Shown in pieces: positions 44,366 through 57,063 of a stretch of DNA of 64,000 nt. The position numbers and the translations under genes are program-made. Each line of letters begins with the position of its first letter. Position 1 is the stretch's first letter. The notes beneath the pieces were generated by a model that had not been told where the DNA came from, did no database searches, and worked only from the letters and a program-made list of their open reading frames with translations. The DNA comes from Ganoderma boninense (lineage: Eukaryota > Basidiomycota > Agaricomycetes > Polyporales > Polyporaceae). The DNA is taken from NCBI GenBank assembly GCA_002900995.3, contig CM035304.1:6402134-6466133 (forward strand), written 5' to 3'.

Positions 44366-47300
44366 GGGGCAGTGGGATGGTTCGAGTCGAATGCTCTAGG
44401 CACCTCTTTGCCACATGCTCGATGTCGAGGACCAATATTTGGACGTTGAATGCGCCTGTAACATGGCGTGGACGACGTCAGCTCGTGCTCATAAAGCTGC
44501 ACCACAAAACCCTGTGCTTACCGCTGCATGTCTACCGCATACAAGCACCTGGATGTCAAGACCGCCTGCTGGATAACATGGAGTAAGGGGACGTAAATAC
44601 GAGCTTGGCAACAGAGTCGGGTGCCCGTGCGCTAGGGGACTCTGTTTTATGCTTGTTACTCAACCTGCGTTTCACCCTGAGTGACCATGTTTTCGGCCTA
44701 GTCGGATGCCAAGAGCGATATTCTGCGCAGAGTGGTCCCACTCGGAACATGCCAGACCTGCTGCACATCGGCCATGCACGGACCTAATGGAAGCAGCCGC
44801 TCGATCACAGGCACCATCCTGTCTCTGCCGACAGTGGCTAATGCTAACCTCCGCATATACGGTATTCAGTCCGTCATGCCGGTTGACACTTCCCCTCTCG
44901 CGGCATGCCCGAGTTGTCCGAAAGCATACGCGATGGTGAGCCGTCGCTGGACGCCTCCCGATCCCCGCCGACTGCATTCCAGCCTGCGGAAGAATCACCC
45001 TGCCGGAAATAGCATCAGAGGAGGACAGTAGATGCGGCATGAAAGCAATGAACACAACGTCATCCTGAGACAGCCTGCAGCGGTTCCCTCTCTCGCCCGG
45101 TCGCACGTCGCGGCCCAGTGTGCAGTGAAGGGGCGCAAGGCTGACGGGGTCCGCGGTGCCCTGGGAACACGGCACCATTGACCTCCCGTCCGCGCGGCGC
45201 ATCTTGGCACTAACTACACGAGCAGGTGAGGTTTTCTCTCTCTTCGCAATCGGATGTTGATTCGCGGTACAGCCGCATATCTCAGCAGCCGTGATGTGTT
45301 CCCACTGCCGTCTCAGCACTGGGCTCCTCCCGACATGGCCCGCATTCCAGCTAGTCGTGCCAGTAACCAGCTCAGAATATATTTTCCTTGCTAGGTCCGC
45401 ATGCGGGGACCGTGGTCACTGCACCAAACAACGCATATGTGCCCCTCAACACCTGTCCTCTAAGCGCAAGCACCCAGAGACCGACTCACCTCCGGACATA
45501 TCCAACATGGGCTCGAGCAAGCTGGTCGTCTTGGAACGAGCATGATGGCACCCGGGCGAGGCCCTGGATGGTTGTTGTTTATGGGCAAGCCAAGAGCATG
45601 AGTGCATAGCTGAATCAGCATTGGGGATGCACCGTGGCGGGGCTATTCAGCACGCGTATTATTATCCTGCAGCAATACGCAACCCCTACCGAGGAGGAAA
45701 CCGTCAGTCCCGCTCACACTCCGAAATTGGGCGCTGATGCATCTCACAGACAATCGCCTCCTCGCATGCACCGATACTGTTTCAAAGCTGCTCCAGGCCT
45801 GTCCACACATGCCACGAGTTCAGCGGGGGCAACAAGGCCCGCCTGCAGTCGCCAGGCACGCTGTAGTAGGAACATTGCTCATTCGTCGATTTTCGGTGCA
45901 GCAACGATCGTACAGACATGTGCTCGGACATGGTGCAAGCTGAGATACTGACCTGACAGCGAGCAGGGTCGAATCTAGGGTTGCATACTGGGATGCTCTA
46001 CGACCGAGGTGCAGCACGATCCCGCCGCAAGACGGTCCTGGATGGTTGTGGTCTATGATCATCGTGGAGCCAGATACTGAGTACTGATCATGTGGCGAGG
46101 ACGAGCAGGGACGCGTACCTGGCCAGAGACCGGGAGAAGTACTATATCTAGACGGCAACTCATTGCGTGTCTCCAGGGCTCGGGTCCGCTGTGCGACGTG
46201 GGATGGAAGATGCATGCACGTCGTTCCACAGAGGTGCACCAATCGGGGACAAGCCTCCGTCGTCTGAGAGGCTGCGGTGTATGCGGCTGTTAGTCGAGCG
46301 GGTAAGTCTGTAGCCGCATATACGCGCACCTCGCCCGTGTCTGCTCACCATTCAGACAACGTACTGAATCGAGTACGTATGCTGCCGCCACCACTGCATG
46401 CCTGCAAGGACCGCCTATGGTCGTCCAGGTAATACATATGCGTAAGACGGCGTGGAGAGGTAGTGACTAGGCTGAGCGGTATAAGCACAGCCCGAAGTGG
46501 TAGGGTTTTCGCTCTTCGGGAGATGCGGCCCTGGCCAGTGATTGATCGCGCAGCCGATATACTCACTTCTCAGGCTGCATCTCCCGTCCCCCGACTGCTG
46601 GTCGCAGGAAAATAGCAGTAGGTATCCTGTCTCTGTCGTCCACAAGCATCCAGATCAGTACAAGCGAATGAATGACAGGGTGGCATGCGCCGTCGCAAAG
46701 CATAGCGGGCCTGCGCACCTCCGATTGTCCCTATTATCAAAATCTCGTGTCGTGGCCGCCCTGAAAACACACAATACGTCCCGGGTCAGACAGCCACAGA
46801 GCCAGCCACGATGCAGGACACGGTCATCAGTCAAGCCAGTGCGCACACCGTCGCTGTGGACCAGGCACACACTCAGCCGGATGGTGAGCCTGTCTGCGGT
46901 GCCCGATCCGGACGGAGGAAAGCTCGTTAACAGGCAGCCGACGATGGCCAGCGCAATGGTTGAGGCGTCATGCCCGTCGTGCCCGTGTTCTAATCAGTCT
47001 TTACACTCGCGCGCCAGCCAAGCCAGGGCAGAGAGCGGACGGGACATGGAGACGGCGATGGATCGGTGCGGACAGCGCCCTTCCAGGACTCGCTTGCGGC
47101 AGGGAGCGTCTGGCGAAGACGTTGACCCGGTATCGGGTCAGCGCGAGGGGGGCTGCTCGTGGCTCGCGCGGGGTACGCTGCCCTGTCTTGCGATTTGCCG
47201 CTCATTTCGATTAGCAGCCATCCGGGGAGAAGTGAGCAAGCACGCGCAAGCGAGAAACTGTATGACGGCGGAGGATCAGGCCAGCAGCAGACCGATCGCG

Positions 47301-50300
47301 CATGTTTCCGGGAGGGTGCACCGACAGCACGCACGCACCACGACAGACGCGACATGCGCTGTGTCCACAGTGTGTATATGCCATTATGTACAGCGACAGG
47401 GAGCAGCCAGCACCGGGATGGAGGATGGAAGCGTGCACGACGTACGCATGCAGCGGCCTAGCAAGACGGCAAACTCACCTGCTGAATATGTGGCAGCGGA
47501 GCAGATGCAGCCTGGCTGAGGAGTAGAGCAAGCAGTCAGACATCGAGCCAGCAGTCGAGCGACAGGGGTGGTACGCGGCAAAATAACAGTCCGAGGGCAA
47601 ACAGCTCGAATACAGCAGGACACAGGGCACACCGGGACAGACGAGCACCAGCAACAGTGGGGGAGGGAGCGCACGAGGGGCAGACACGGCGCAGAGGGGC
47701 TACAGACTCGCCAGGATGTACTCACCTCATCACCATGCACCCAGGGTCCCAGACAGCCCGTAACCTTTCCTCTCCCTCCACGGAGCGAATACCTGCGGGC
47801 CCGGGGGAAGAGGCAGCATGTGGCAGAGCTCGGAGGTCGACGTCGACGGATGGGCGAGGCTAGCACAGGTGAGTCAAGCAGCCAGCAACACCGAGCGCAG
47901 GTCGCAGTCGAGCCACAGCAAGCAGGAGCACACAGGATCCCAGTCTGGCACTAGATAGTAGAGGCTGCCCCAGGCTGGCCCGCTGTGTCCGCCGTCGTGG
48001 AGGGAGCAGAGTGGCGAGCACGAGCGCCCGTCCTCCGTGTATGGTTCCGCATATGGCAGGCATGGGCGCTCCGCAGCCTTGCACTCGATCCACGACCATC
48101 CCCGTCGGCCTCTGCCTCTCGCCGCCGCTGCACACACCCTCCGCTCAATATATGCGCATCGACTGGAATGATATCTGAAGTCGGACTACTTGTGTGCTAC
48201 GCGAGTCGACTACAGCTGCAGCCGCCGCCGCTTCGCCCGGGGCCCGCACTCGCACTCATCACCGTCCTCCGACTTGGATTTGATCGCCTCCGCCTCGCTC
48301 TCGTCCTTGCCTGGCTCGACGTCACTGCCAAGACGGTGCTCACCAGAAGCGGCAGCCGGTGCTCATACAGCGGCAGGTCGAGTGCAAATGGCAAGGTGAG
48401 TACGCCGGCCTTCCGTGCATGCAGCGGCTTTCTCTCCGGGTTCGAAACGGGATGGTGCGCGCCCTGTTGATGTCGCCGCGCTGACGGTTCTCGTGAGTCG
48501 TCTGCAGGGAGTTTGGTCCGATTGGAGCCGTGAGCAGGGGCTCGAGGTTGTGAGGATCGAGGATGCGCTCTACGGCCAGAGCAGGAGCAGGGAGACGTGG
48601 AAGAGGAGTGGGATGGGACTGTTGGCTTGCGAGAGGGGAGTGCGATGTCCTCGCGGGCTCGTGAGGTCGCAAAACTGGTCGAGGGAGAACCTCGAGGGCT
48701 CGATCACGCGCGGGAGGGGAGGCAGCTTCGCGGCGGCCAGGACGTGTGGCAAGACACCGTCGGAGTTGTGCAGAGCACGCCGTCAGACATGTTCTGGTGC
48801 TGGGATGAACGTGAGTGTTCCGTCCCGTAAGAGACCCACGAGTAAACGAAGCGGCACAGCGCTGCCTTTCATGTCTCTGGGGTTGGTGAACGGGATGTGC
48901 CACGGCTAGCCGTCGAGCAGCCGTGCGTACTTCTCTTGCGAGTACGGTACCTGGATGTCCGCTATCCCCGTGCTCTCGGCTGCATCAAATGAGCATGAGA
49001 CGAAGCACCGGATGTGGAGACTCACCGAGCCAGCGGTTCAGCCCGTAGACGTTGCACTGCAGGTCGGCGTAGTTCGACGCAGTATACGGGATAAAAGGGA
49101 GCTTGAACATGACAGACATAAGGAGCGGTGTCCAAACAGTGGACCATCTGCATGTCCCTGTTTCCGCAATGCTTTCTTGCTTACAATTGCTGATCGTCGT
49201 CGGCGAAAACACAGAGGACCGGTTACAGCTTGGATGGGGGCGCAATTTGCCGCCATCCGACCAGGGTCCAGCGCACCCTGCCAAGATTGCGGCGAAGCGG
49301 TACCTTTGCATACCTCGTGAACATATATCTAACCGTTTTCCATGCACAGCTGGCAACCGGCACTACGGTTCGCGTGCCAAGGGGTACGACCGCACCTCGG
49401 ATCCTTTGGTCTCAGTCTTCAACCGGCAAGAGACTACGCCTATCCGCAGCGTCAAATGTGCCTGACAGGAGGCAATCGCATACATGCTGACGGCAGCATG
49501 TACTTTGTCCTGCGGCATGGCGCTGTGATATCGGAGAGAAAACACCGTGGACGCATTATTATCTCCGGAGTGAGTAATGCTTGCCAGAGAGCTGCGTCAA
49601 CACCACTCACCTGCAGCCCTTCAGCAGTCCTCCTGGTACTGGTAAGACGTTGCTGCGCCGGCCGCGGTTTCATTTGGACATGCAACTCCTTCGGCCAGCG
49701 TCGAGACGCAGACGGTGAAGCTTTAGGATCCGAGCATCAAAACCTTGCTGACATTTACGTGAGCCGCGACATGTCGGCCACAGCGAAAACTATTCTGCAT
49801 GTACGTAACCAATATTGTCGTTCATCCATGCGACCGCTGACCGCCTGCTCGCTGGAGAGTGAAACGTAGCACTAATGCTTATCCATCAGGTCTGGCAGAG
49901 TTCACGGCACGCTGCGCCCTGGCTCGAGCAAGCGATGGACGACTCCCATGATGGGCAAGGCTCCTTTTCAGCTATCTGGGGGGTCCGATGGTCCGGTCGC
50001 GCGTCGGTCGACGTCATAGAGATTTCGCGAACATGACGGGGCCCGACGTTGCCTCCCGCAGTCAAGCGACGAGCCACAGTCAACCGACCTCGCTCTGTGG
50101 CCGCCCTGGCAACGTTTGCTAATAGTGAGTTAGCCTTTTTGCTTGGCTCGTGCAGCATCTAGATCTCATTAGCATCCGGTACCGACAGGCTTCCGCTTCC
50201 CCTGCCGCTCAGCCTCCGCTTCTCTGGGCTGAATCTTCAAACGAAGTGTTTCTCTGGTCTCACGGTGCAGCTGTGGGCCACCCCCCGATCCTCGTCGCGT

Positions 50301-52564
50301 TGCCATTGTTGATTGATATGGTTCAAGATACCCGACACCAGATTCACCTCGGGGCGCTCGGCCCACTGCAAGCCCCAGCTCGCAGGAAGAAATCATCCGG
50401 AGCGGGTGGAACACCTGGCGCTGGAGGTACGACCACTGATCTCAATATTTGCGTGTCCTGCCGGCCCAGCGCGCTCCCTTATATCCAGCCCTCCGACGTG
50501 CCCCGTCGTATTCCCCTCTTCGGACTCGTCTCCTCACGAACAGCACCATCTCGATCTCCCAGCGCCGAGCGAAGCCCTGCATTCTACATCCGTTCCACCA
50601 CTCGTGTCTCTCCTCGCCGCGCCTGGATTATTTACAGATGGCACAAAGCGCACTCTGAAGACCGACCGTCTTGCAACGTGAGTGCGATCTCTCTGCAGTT
50701 TCGTCTTTGTCCGCTGATCGTGTGTCAGCCATGATAATGGCTGCGTCGCAGTTTCTGACTGCTCTCTCGCTCGCTCTACAAGGCTTCTCCTCGAGCGCAG
50801 ATCCAGCACCACCAGAACCTGTAGACGGCGCACTGCCCAAGAAATCTCCCAACCGTCTGGGGGACCCCGGCCGCCACTTATGCCTGGAGGTGAGTGCTGT
50901 CTCGGGATCGTGGCTGCGACTGCTCATGACTCGCATCCAGTTCGCTGCCATCAGACGACAGCTGTGCAACTCGATGGGTGGGATCTCCGGCACTGTGGTC
51001 CATGCATGTGCGTGTTCACACCGTTCTTGGTGAGTCGCTGCTTTCGATGCATTCCCCTCTCGCAATGCTCATTTTGTTGACGCGCCATCATCTGCCCGTG
51101 TAACATGTTCCTGCGTACTTGCGGCGAGCGCGTCGGGGTGCCCGGCACACGGACGACCTTCAAGCTGCGAGTGCGCAAGAGTCGAACATGGCTCGATGGT
51201 GCGTTCTTCACTGTTGACTCAAACATGTTGATTAAGCTCATCCGCCGTCAGCGACCAGGGTCTGGGTTGTGTGTGACCTACAGCAGCTCGTCCCGTGCTG
51301 ACGATCGGAGGGGCCTGCAGTCGCAAATTGCATGACCTATATGTGGTTGATTCATGGTGAGTGCGCTTCTCCGTCCGTCGTTGACGGCGAATTGATTGCC
51401 TCTTCAGCCACTGTGCTGCTCGAGGGGCTCTATGCAGCCGTTTTCGAAGGTTATGTGGGATGCCGGGACATGCGACGCAGCACCAAGCTCGAAAACCACC
51501 TTCGCACCGCGGACGCACTGTTGAGCGGACTGCCAGGGAGGGTCCGCTCGCGTGCGCACGCACGGTATGTCACTCTGATTTCGATGCATTATCGTCCTTC
51601 AATGCTAATTCTTATGGTTGTATAGTCGCGTTGTTGATCTGCCGTGTGCTACGCGCCTTCATGTGCAGTGTCGACGGGTCTCTCGCCAGTGCGCCGCGAC
51701 GGAGCGCCCGGCACCAGAGCTCTCGTCGAGCGGGCCACCCGGCAGGGTAGAGCGGCATCGGAAGGTACGTTTTCACGGCACATTTGGGCGCATCACGAAG
51801 ACTTATCTGCCCGTGTCATCACAATCGCACCTGGTACACACATTTTCTGCGCCATTACGTATGCCTGCTACCCGGAATCAAACAGACTACGAGTCTGGTT
51901 GCTCACGGTCGTGCTCGCAGGGAATGGAGTCTAGGGAACCGCGCACCGGTACGTGCACCATCATCTGAGGTTTCCAAAAACTGACTGATAGTCCTCGCAG
52001 TGCACGGCGCTCCTCGAGGACTATGTAGTTCATGGCAGCATGGGGTCGACGTCGGGTCGAGGCCCGCACTGGTGAAGACGACGGCTGAGGTCGGAGTGCG
52101 CATGCGCAGATGCAAGGTCTGTGCTGCTGTAAGTGTGCCCGGTTCGCAAAAGATGCTCTGCGTTTTATTCAATACGCATGCGCTTCGAGCCTCCCGGTTG
52201 ATTTCATTCGCCGGGGTTACGCTTGAAACCAGTCGTAGCCCCGCCCCTCCAAGAATCTTTGGATGCATAGCCTCAGCACAGAGGAATGGCGCGCTGTTGT
52301 GCACTCGCGGGAGGTCGAATTTTTGCTGATTGGCTCAGTGTTCCCTAGACCTGAATGCTCCGAAGCGCACGTTGTTAGCCCACCCTGTGGCTGCACATCT
52401 GTGCGGTGGACGCTGTAGCAGCATCGTCGTCCGGATGTGACAAATATATTTTTTCCAGTATGCTTGAAACACGCCTCTGAATGCCCCTCTGAATGCAATA
52501 TAAATACCACCCGGCCCATCCGCATCCCAAGACCATCAGCGACACCCACTGCCATCCCCGAAGA
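44366..52564. other. 8.2 kb between the duplicated blocks without a convincing gene
   Basis: No frame gives a recognisable protein. Splice-like motifs are frequent. On the plus strand GTGAGT-type donors occur near 50120, 50680, 50890, 51028, 51356 and 51564, one of them (50890-50940) with a matching branch and CAG acceptor 51 nt on. On the minus strand GGTGAG donors occur near 47476, 47725 and 49608. The plus strand around 50420-50680 and 50740-50990 has open Pro/Ser-rich stretches. Blocks near 51030 and 51570 resemble each other (TTTCGATGCATT ... CAATGCT), so part of the region is a diverged repeat. It may be spliced non-coding RNA, decayed genes or old transposon sequence. Confidence 0.35.
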
Positions 52565-52700
52565 CCTAGTACGATTCCTCAATGCCTAGTACGATTAACA
52601 CCTAGTACAACTCCTCAATACTCTAAGCCCCACAACCCCTAGTACAACTCCTCAATGCTCTACGCCCCACGACCCCTAGTACAACTCCTCAATGCTCTGT
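52565..52700. repeat. 37-bp minisatellite
   Basis: Units starting CCTAGTACAACTCCTCAAT begin at 52601, 52638 and 52675, a 37-bp period. Two shorter relatives (CCTAGTACGATT) lie at 52565 and 52585. The array stands about 145 bp from the edge of duplication copy 2. Confidence 0.85.
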
Positions 52701-52837
52701 GCGAGTCCGCGTTTGTTTCCCTGGCTGAACCCCTGGCTTCGTGCGCCCCTGCAGCAAACACCGGCTCCGCGCGTGTCACCAGCGCAGCACCAGTGGGCCA
52801 CCCGAAAAGGCGCCGAGTCTGTCGCGCATACATCCAC

Positions 52838-53551
52838 TCACCAGGCGTATTCCCGATCCCAGGTCTTCCACAGCTTGAACGCCCTCCGCTCGAACCTCTC
52901 TGCCACACCCTTGAACCTCAGCGTCCACGGCGTCGACGTCGCCGCCTTGTACTCCTCGCTCTCCGGCGCGTCGGGCGAGCCCCACTCGTGCAGCGCGACG
53001 AACCGCTGCGGGCGGCCTCCCGCTGGCTTCAGGCTCTCGTCCGTCCCCCACGCGCCGCCATCCACGAACACGAAGCGCCGCGTGCGCACCCACCCAGGGA
53101 TCTTCTCGAAGAGCGGGATGTGCTCCTCCGTATACCACTTGTGGAACTCGGCGACGTGCTCGTCGGGGATGTCCATCGCGACGACGCTCATGTACGGCCC
53201 GGGCTTGCGCACGTCATACGCTGCGCCGGCCTTGGGCGGGCGCACGGGCTCGTGGAGGGTGTACGTGCGGCGGTCGAGCACGGCGAGGCGGTCGATGATG
53301 TCCTTCTCGCGCTCGGAGCGTGTGTCGGCGAGGGAGGCGTAGGGCGCCTCGTTCACGGATTCGGGGCTGTCGATGTCGTAGATGGCGACATACGAGGGCT
53401 GCTGGCCGTCGGTTGCGACCCAGCGGGACCAGGAGTGGAAGGATGGGATGGGGATGCGGAGAGGGACGTGCTCGTTATCGTACCAGTCATTGTACTCCTC
53501 AATCGAGACGGCCGGACCGGGTTCGGAGTAGACGAGAAGGAGGCCGGGCAT
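52838..53551 (-). CDS. EthD-type dimeric alpha/beta-barrel protein, copy 2
   Basis: Single exon, 237 aa, with the same start MPGLLLVYSEPG and the same two signatures (NDWYDNEHVPLR, HKWYTEEHIPLF) as copy 1. About nine residues differ, and the C-terminus runs on to WDREYAW. Both copies are open, so both may be functional. Which C-terminus is ancestral cannot be told from this window alone. Confidence 0.8.
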   Translation of the reverse strand: MPGLLLVYSEPGPAVSIEEYNDWYDNEHVPLRIPIPSFHSWSRWVATDGQQPSYVAIYDIDSPESVNEAPYASLADTRSEREKDIIDRLAVLDRRTYTLHEPVRPPKAGAAYDVRKPGPYMSVVAMDIPDEHVAEFHKWYTEEHIPLFEKIPGWVRTRRFVFVDGGAWGTDESLKPAGGRPQRFVALHEWGSPDAPESEEYKAATSTPWTLRFKGVAERFERRAFKLWKTWDREYAW

Positions 53552-55770
53552 GTTGAGAGACGTTGCTGGAGGTGAAATCTCTCGAGCTGGATACTTATGT
53601 CTTCTGAGTGCGCTGGTCAGGTGGGATCACACGAAGATAGGATGGGTCAGCAGGTAAGACGCGATCAATAATTGGCGTACCAACTTCGCGCTGTAACTTC
53701 CTTGGTCATGCTCTTCGTACTCCGAGTCTTCCCACCTTAGCAATGCATTCCAGGGAGCTCGAGCAAGAAATCATTGGTAGGTGACAGCGCAGAAGTTATC
53801 ATTCTAAGCGGAGCAGGAGAGGAAGACAGGTTGCGGCTTGCATGTGGCCACAACACAGGCAAACAATCGGTTTGTTGGCAGCGTCCCGGACCGCCGGGCA
53901 GCAGTTCCCGCCAAAGTTGCGGCTGCGACATGCAACCTTCATTCCGCGATCATATCAGCTACTTCTGGCTACTCGAACAGCCACTATGTAGGCCTAAATA
54001 TTGTACTTTGGGTAAAGAGTAGCTGTAAAAAGTTGACGAATGTACATCAAAATCCAAGAATCCATCCCGATCCTCGCTGCGAGAACGACCACACCCCGGT
54101 GAGGCCTCACACTGGGCCAGCACCATACGCCCGGTACACAGGGGGCAGCCTGCTCTTGATGCTCTGCACGTCCCAGATCGACGGCGCGTCCGCCCCTCCA
54201 TCCATCCCTGGTCCGCCCGCGAGCGTCACGCCGCCGTCCGTCGACCGTCTCGACAAGTACGGGTTCGTGTTCGCGTGCGGGTGCGGGTTCGGGGTCGGTG
54301 GCAAGTACTCTCCATACGAGTGTGGGGTCTGGGGCGACAGCTCGCCGTATTCCGCGAGACGCGAGGCGGGGCGCGAGGCGGGCGGGCCGATGAGGAGCGT
54401 GGCCGAGTACTGCGAGTCGCGCAGGGAGGCGTCGGTCGCGTAGAACGACATCTCAGTCCGGGGGCGGCTCGACGTGTCCAGGCCGGGAGCTGGTAGCAGT
54501 GAAGACGAAGAAGGGAGGGTCATCAGTGAGGACTGGGCATGCGAGGGGGACGAGGTGGACACGTACGGTGCGAGAAGGGGTATGGGGCGGTCCGGGGAGC
54601 GACGCGGCCCTGCTTTCGGCGGCGGCACGACCACCAGAGCGCGAGCAGGATCGTGAGGGCGGCGACGCCTGCGACTGTCACCCCTGCGATGAGGCCGGGG
54701 GATACGCTGTGGGACGACCCGCTCGAAGGGCTTTGAGTCGCTTGCGCTCCTCGTGAGGGGGAAGTTGCATCCGAGGACGACGTGGAAAGGGAGGATGGGA
54801 GGGGAGAAGACAGCGAAGTGCCTTCTGATGCGGATGGCGACGTCATGGAAGGACTCGAGGAGTTGAGCGCCGATGTGGACGCAGCCAGCTGAGAGGATGG
54901 TGAAAGGGATGACGTCGCAGGGGTGGACGATGGGGTGGGGCTCGACGCAGGAGTCGAGCTCGACGCCAGGGTTGAGCTCGACGCCAGGGTTGAGCTCGAT
55001 CCAACACGGGTTGACGCAGATAGCGTGGTGGGCTTGGTGACAGTCGCCGTCGTCGTCGTAGTGGATGCACCAGTGCTGGAACTTGTGAAAGACGCGAGGG
55101 CAACGCCGCCGCCGTTGTTGTTGACCAGGAAGTAGTCCAGCCAGAGCTGCGAGCCCAAGTTCGTGATCTTCAGGGTGTGCTCGCCAGCCGATAGAGTTCC
55201 GGAGTGATAGAAACTCTGGTTGTAGGCTTCCGAGGACACCTCTTGAGGCGGGATGAAGGTCGTCGGGCTGCCGCCGTCGAGTGCATACTGGGACTGCATG
55301 CTCCATACCCCAACGGGCTTGAACGCACCGAAGACCTCGACGGATGTGCCTGCAGTATGGGGAGCCTGAGCGTGAGTCAAAGGAGACCGTGTACTCTATT
55401 CGAAGACATACCCGTGAAGGTAAACGTCACCGTCGAGCTCGAGATGTTGCTCCAGGTGAGCGTACTGTCCCAGGTCGGCGCCGGTTCGTCCTTAAACCCC
55501 TTCCATCCCCCAAGCCATTGGAGACCAGCATCCCAATCGTCGACAATGGTCGAGTCGGCAAAGGCTATGCTTTTATATGAAAGCGAGAAAATGAGCGCGA
55601 AAGCGAAGAATGAGCGACGAGCGTTGGACGGCATGGGAGCAGCGAAAAGAGAAGAGACGACGTACTGTAACAATGCACCCAGGGGCCTGAGTGCGAGGAC
55701 ATGCACGACGCCGGGAACAAGGTACCATACCGGTATGGTCCGTCCGCGCCATCATGGAAGGGATGGGGAC
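52845..55770. repeat. Segmental duplication, copy 2 (2.9 kb)
   Basis: Direct repeat of about 41455-44365; offset about 11.39 kb, rising slightly through indels. The right edge lies just past a stretch shared by both copies near 55770. Confidence 0.9.
54107..55634 (-). CDS. Family member I: complete, AGGP/PPVY tail
   Basis: Model: complement(join(54107..54489, 54567..55349, 55412..55634)), 1389 nt, 462 aa, introns of 77 and 62 nt, both phase 1. Start MPSNARRSFFAFALIFSLSY opens a clean signal peptide ending near SIAFA. Then TIVDDWDAGLQWLGGW, GTSVEVFGAF, YALDGGSPTTFIP, AYNQSFYHSGTL, GEHTLKITNLGSQLWLDYF, a stalk with repeated Ser-Ser-Thr units, and a helix (GLIAGVTVAGVAALTILLAL). The tail has DGGVTLAGGP and RLPPVYRAYGAGP. 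It is the intact twin of H. Codons near 54950-55000 form a small in-frame repeat (SSTLAS units) that differs from H, so stalk length varies. Confidence 0.82.
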
Positions 55771-57017
55771 GGGGCCGTGGGACGCTCTGAAGTTCTGGCA
55801 ACGATTCCGGCCATTCCTCTTCCCTCAGATTGGTTGTTACATCACGTTTTGATCGTTCGGCCAGAAGCTCCCTGTCGTACATGTGCGAATAAGATTAGAT
55901 TGGCCTTGATGTACCCGAATCAACAAGGCACATACGATGAAGATACTCGCCGCTGGGGAACGTAGGCCGGATGTATCTTCCATCGCATGCAGTTCCGCAG
56001 GGACCATCGCGAGAATGTGCCCTGGAATCACAGAATCGCGTAATCCCCCTGAGTATGGGAGCGTAGAGATCATGTTCCTCCCTAAAGTCAGATGGTAATG
56101 TAGCAGCAATTTAAAAGCAGCGTGTGTCAGCGTGTGTACCGTACCACAGGGACTTGAACACCTTCAGCACTTTGCCGGTCATGACAGTCACGACGATGTG
56201 GTCCTACCGGAAGTGTTGCGAACAACCGTGTTCAGATACACGGAACTGATCATGAAGCTGGAAGTGTGCCCTGGAGAGATGAAGGACCAGGGCACGCCAA
56301 CTGCGGATACGGCCCAATCGGACATATCATTCAACATTCTTGATCTAAGCAAGTAAACTGAGACCACGGATCATACCTGCTGCAACCTCCACATGGTGTC
56401 GATGGACGATGTTGAGCCAGGTGTGCTGTACGGGAAAAGCGACGTAATGCGTGGCGATCACGAATCTTCAATCGAGAGAACTTGAAGGACGAGGACGAGG
56501 GAAGGAAACGATGATTAGAGTCGATAAGGCCTAAGGAAGAAGTCAACATCGCGAAGGAAACGCACTTTGGCACGAGCGAATACCATCATAAAACCGTCAT
56601 ATATACTTACCGCTGCTTTGACGTCGAGACTGGCATCCAATGCGCAGTCATTGTTGAGAAACAAGGGGGCAGGAGCACCGAGGGCCCAGCCCCGATAGCT
56701 TGCAAGGTTCTTACTTACGGACGGAGTTTATAACGATCTTATCTGACTTCTAATTTGAATTACTGAGGATTGTATGCGATCAGTTTGACAGTCTAATACG
56801 TTCTAATTATCCACCGTCAGCAACATATTATGGAGGGAAACTAAGCGACCCTCATCAGAAAAAGTGCAAAAATATTGGTTAACTTTGCCTGTACGTGCCG
56901 GACCATGGAAACACGAAAAGCGCATGCAAACTCCCTCCAGAGTGGTCTGCGTAACGGCTCGATGGCCTCCCCACTGAATTCCACCCTGGAGAGTTGAGAG
57001 GGTGGGCCAACCCACCC

Positions 57018-57063
57018 GATCCCATGCAATCCTCACGATATCTCGTGAGGATTGCATCGGATC
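57018..57063. other. Strong 46-nt hairpin
   Basis: A perfect 15-bp inverted repeat (arms 57024-57038 and 57043-57057) around a 4-nt loop TATC is extended by five further pairs after one C-C mismatch. It is isolated from any gene. Confidence 0.8.

Noticed and set aside
48430..48460. GGGTTCGAAAC, resembling a tRNA T-loop
   Set aside because: No matching acceptor or anticodon arms could be folded around it.
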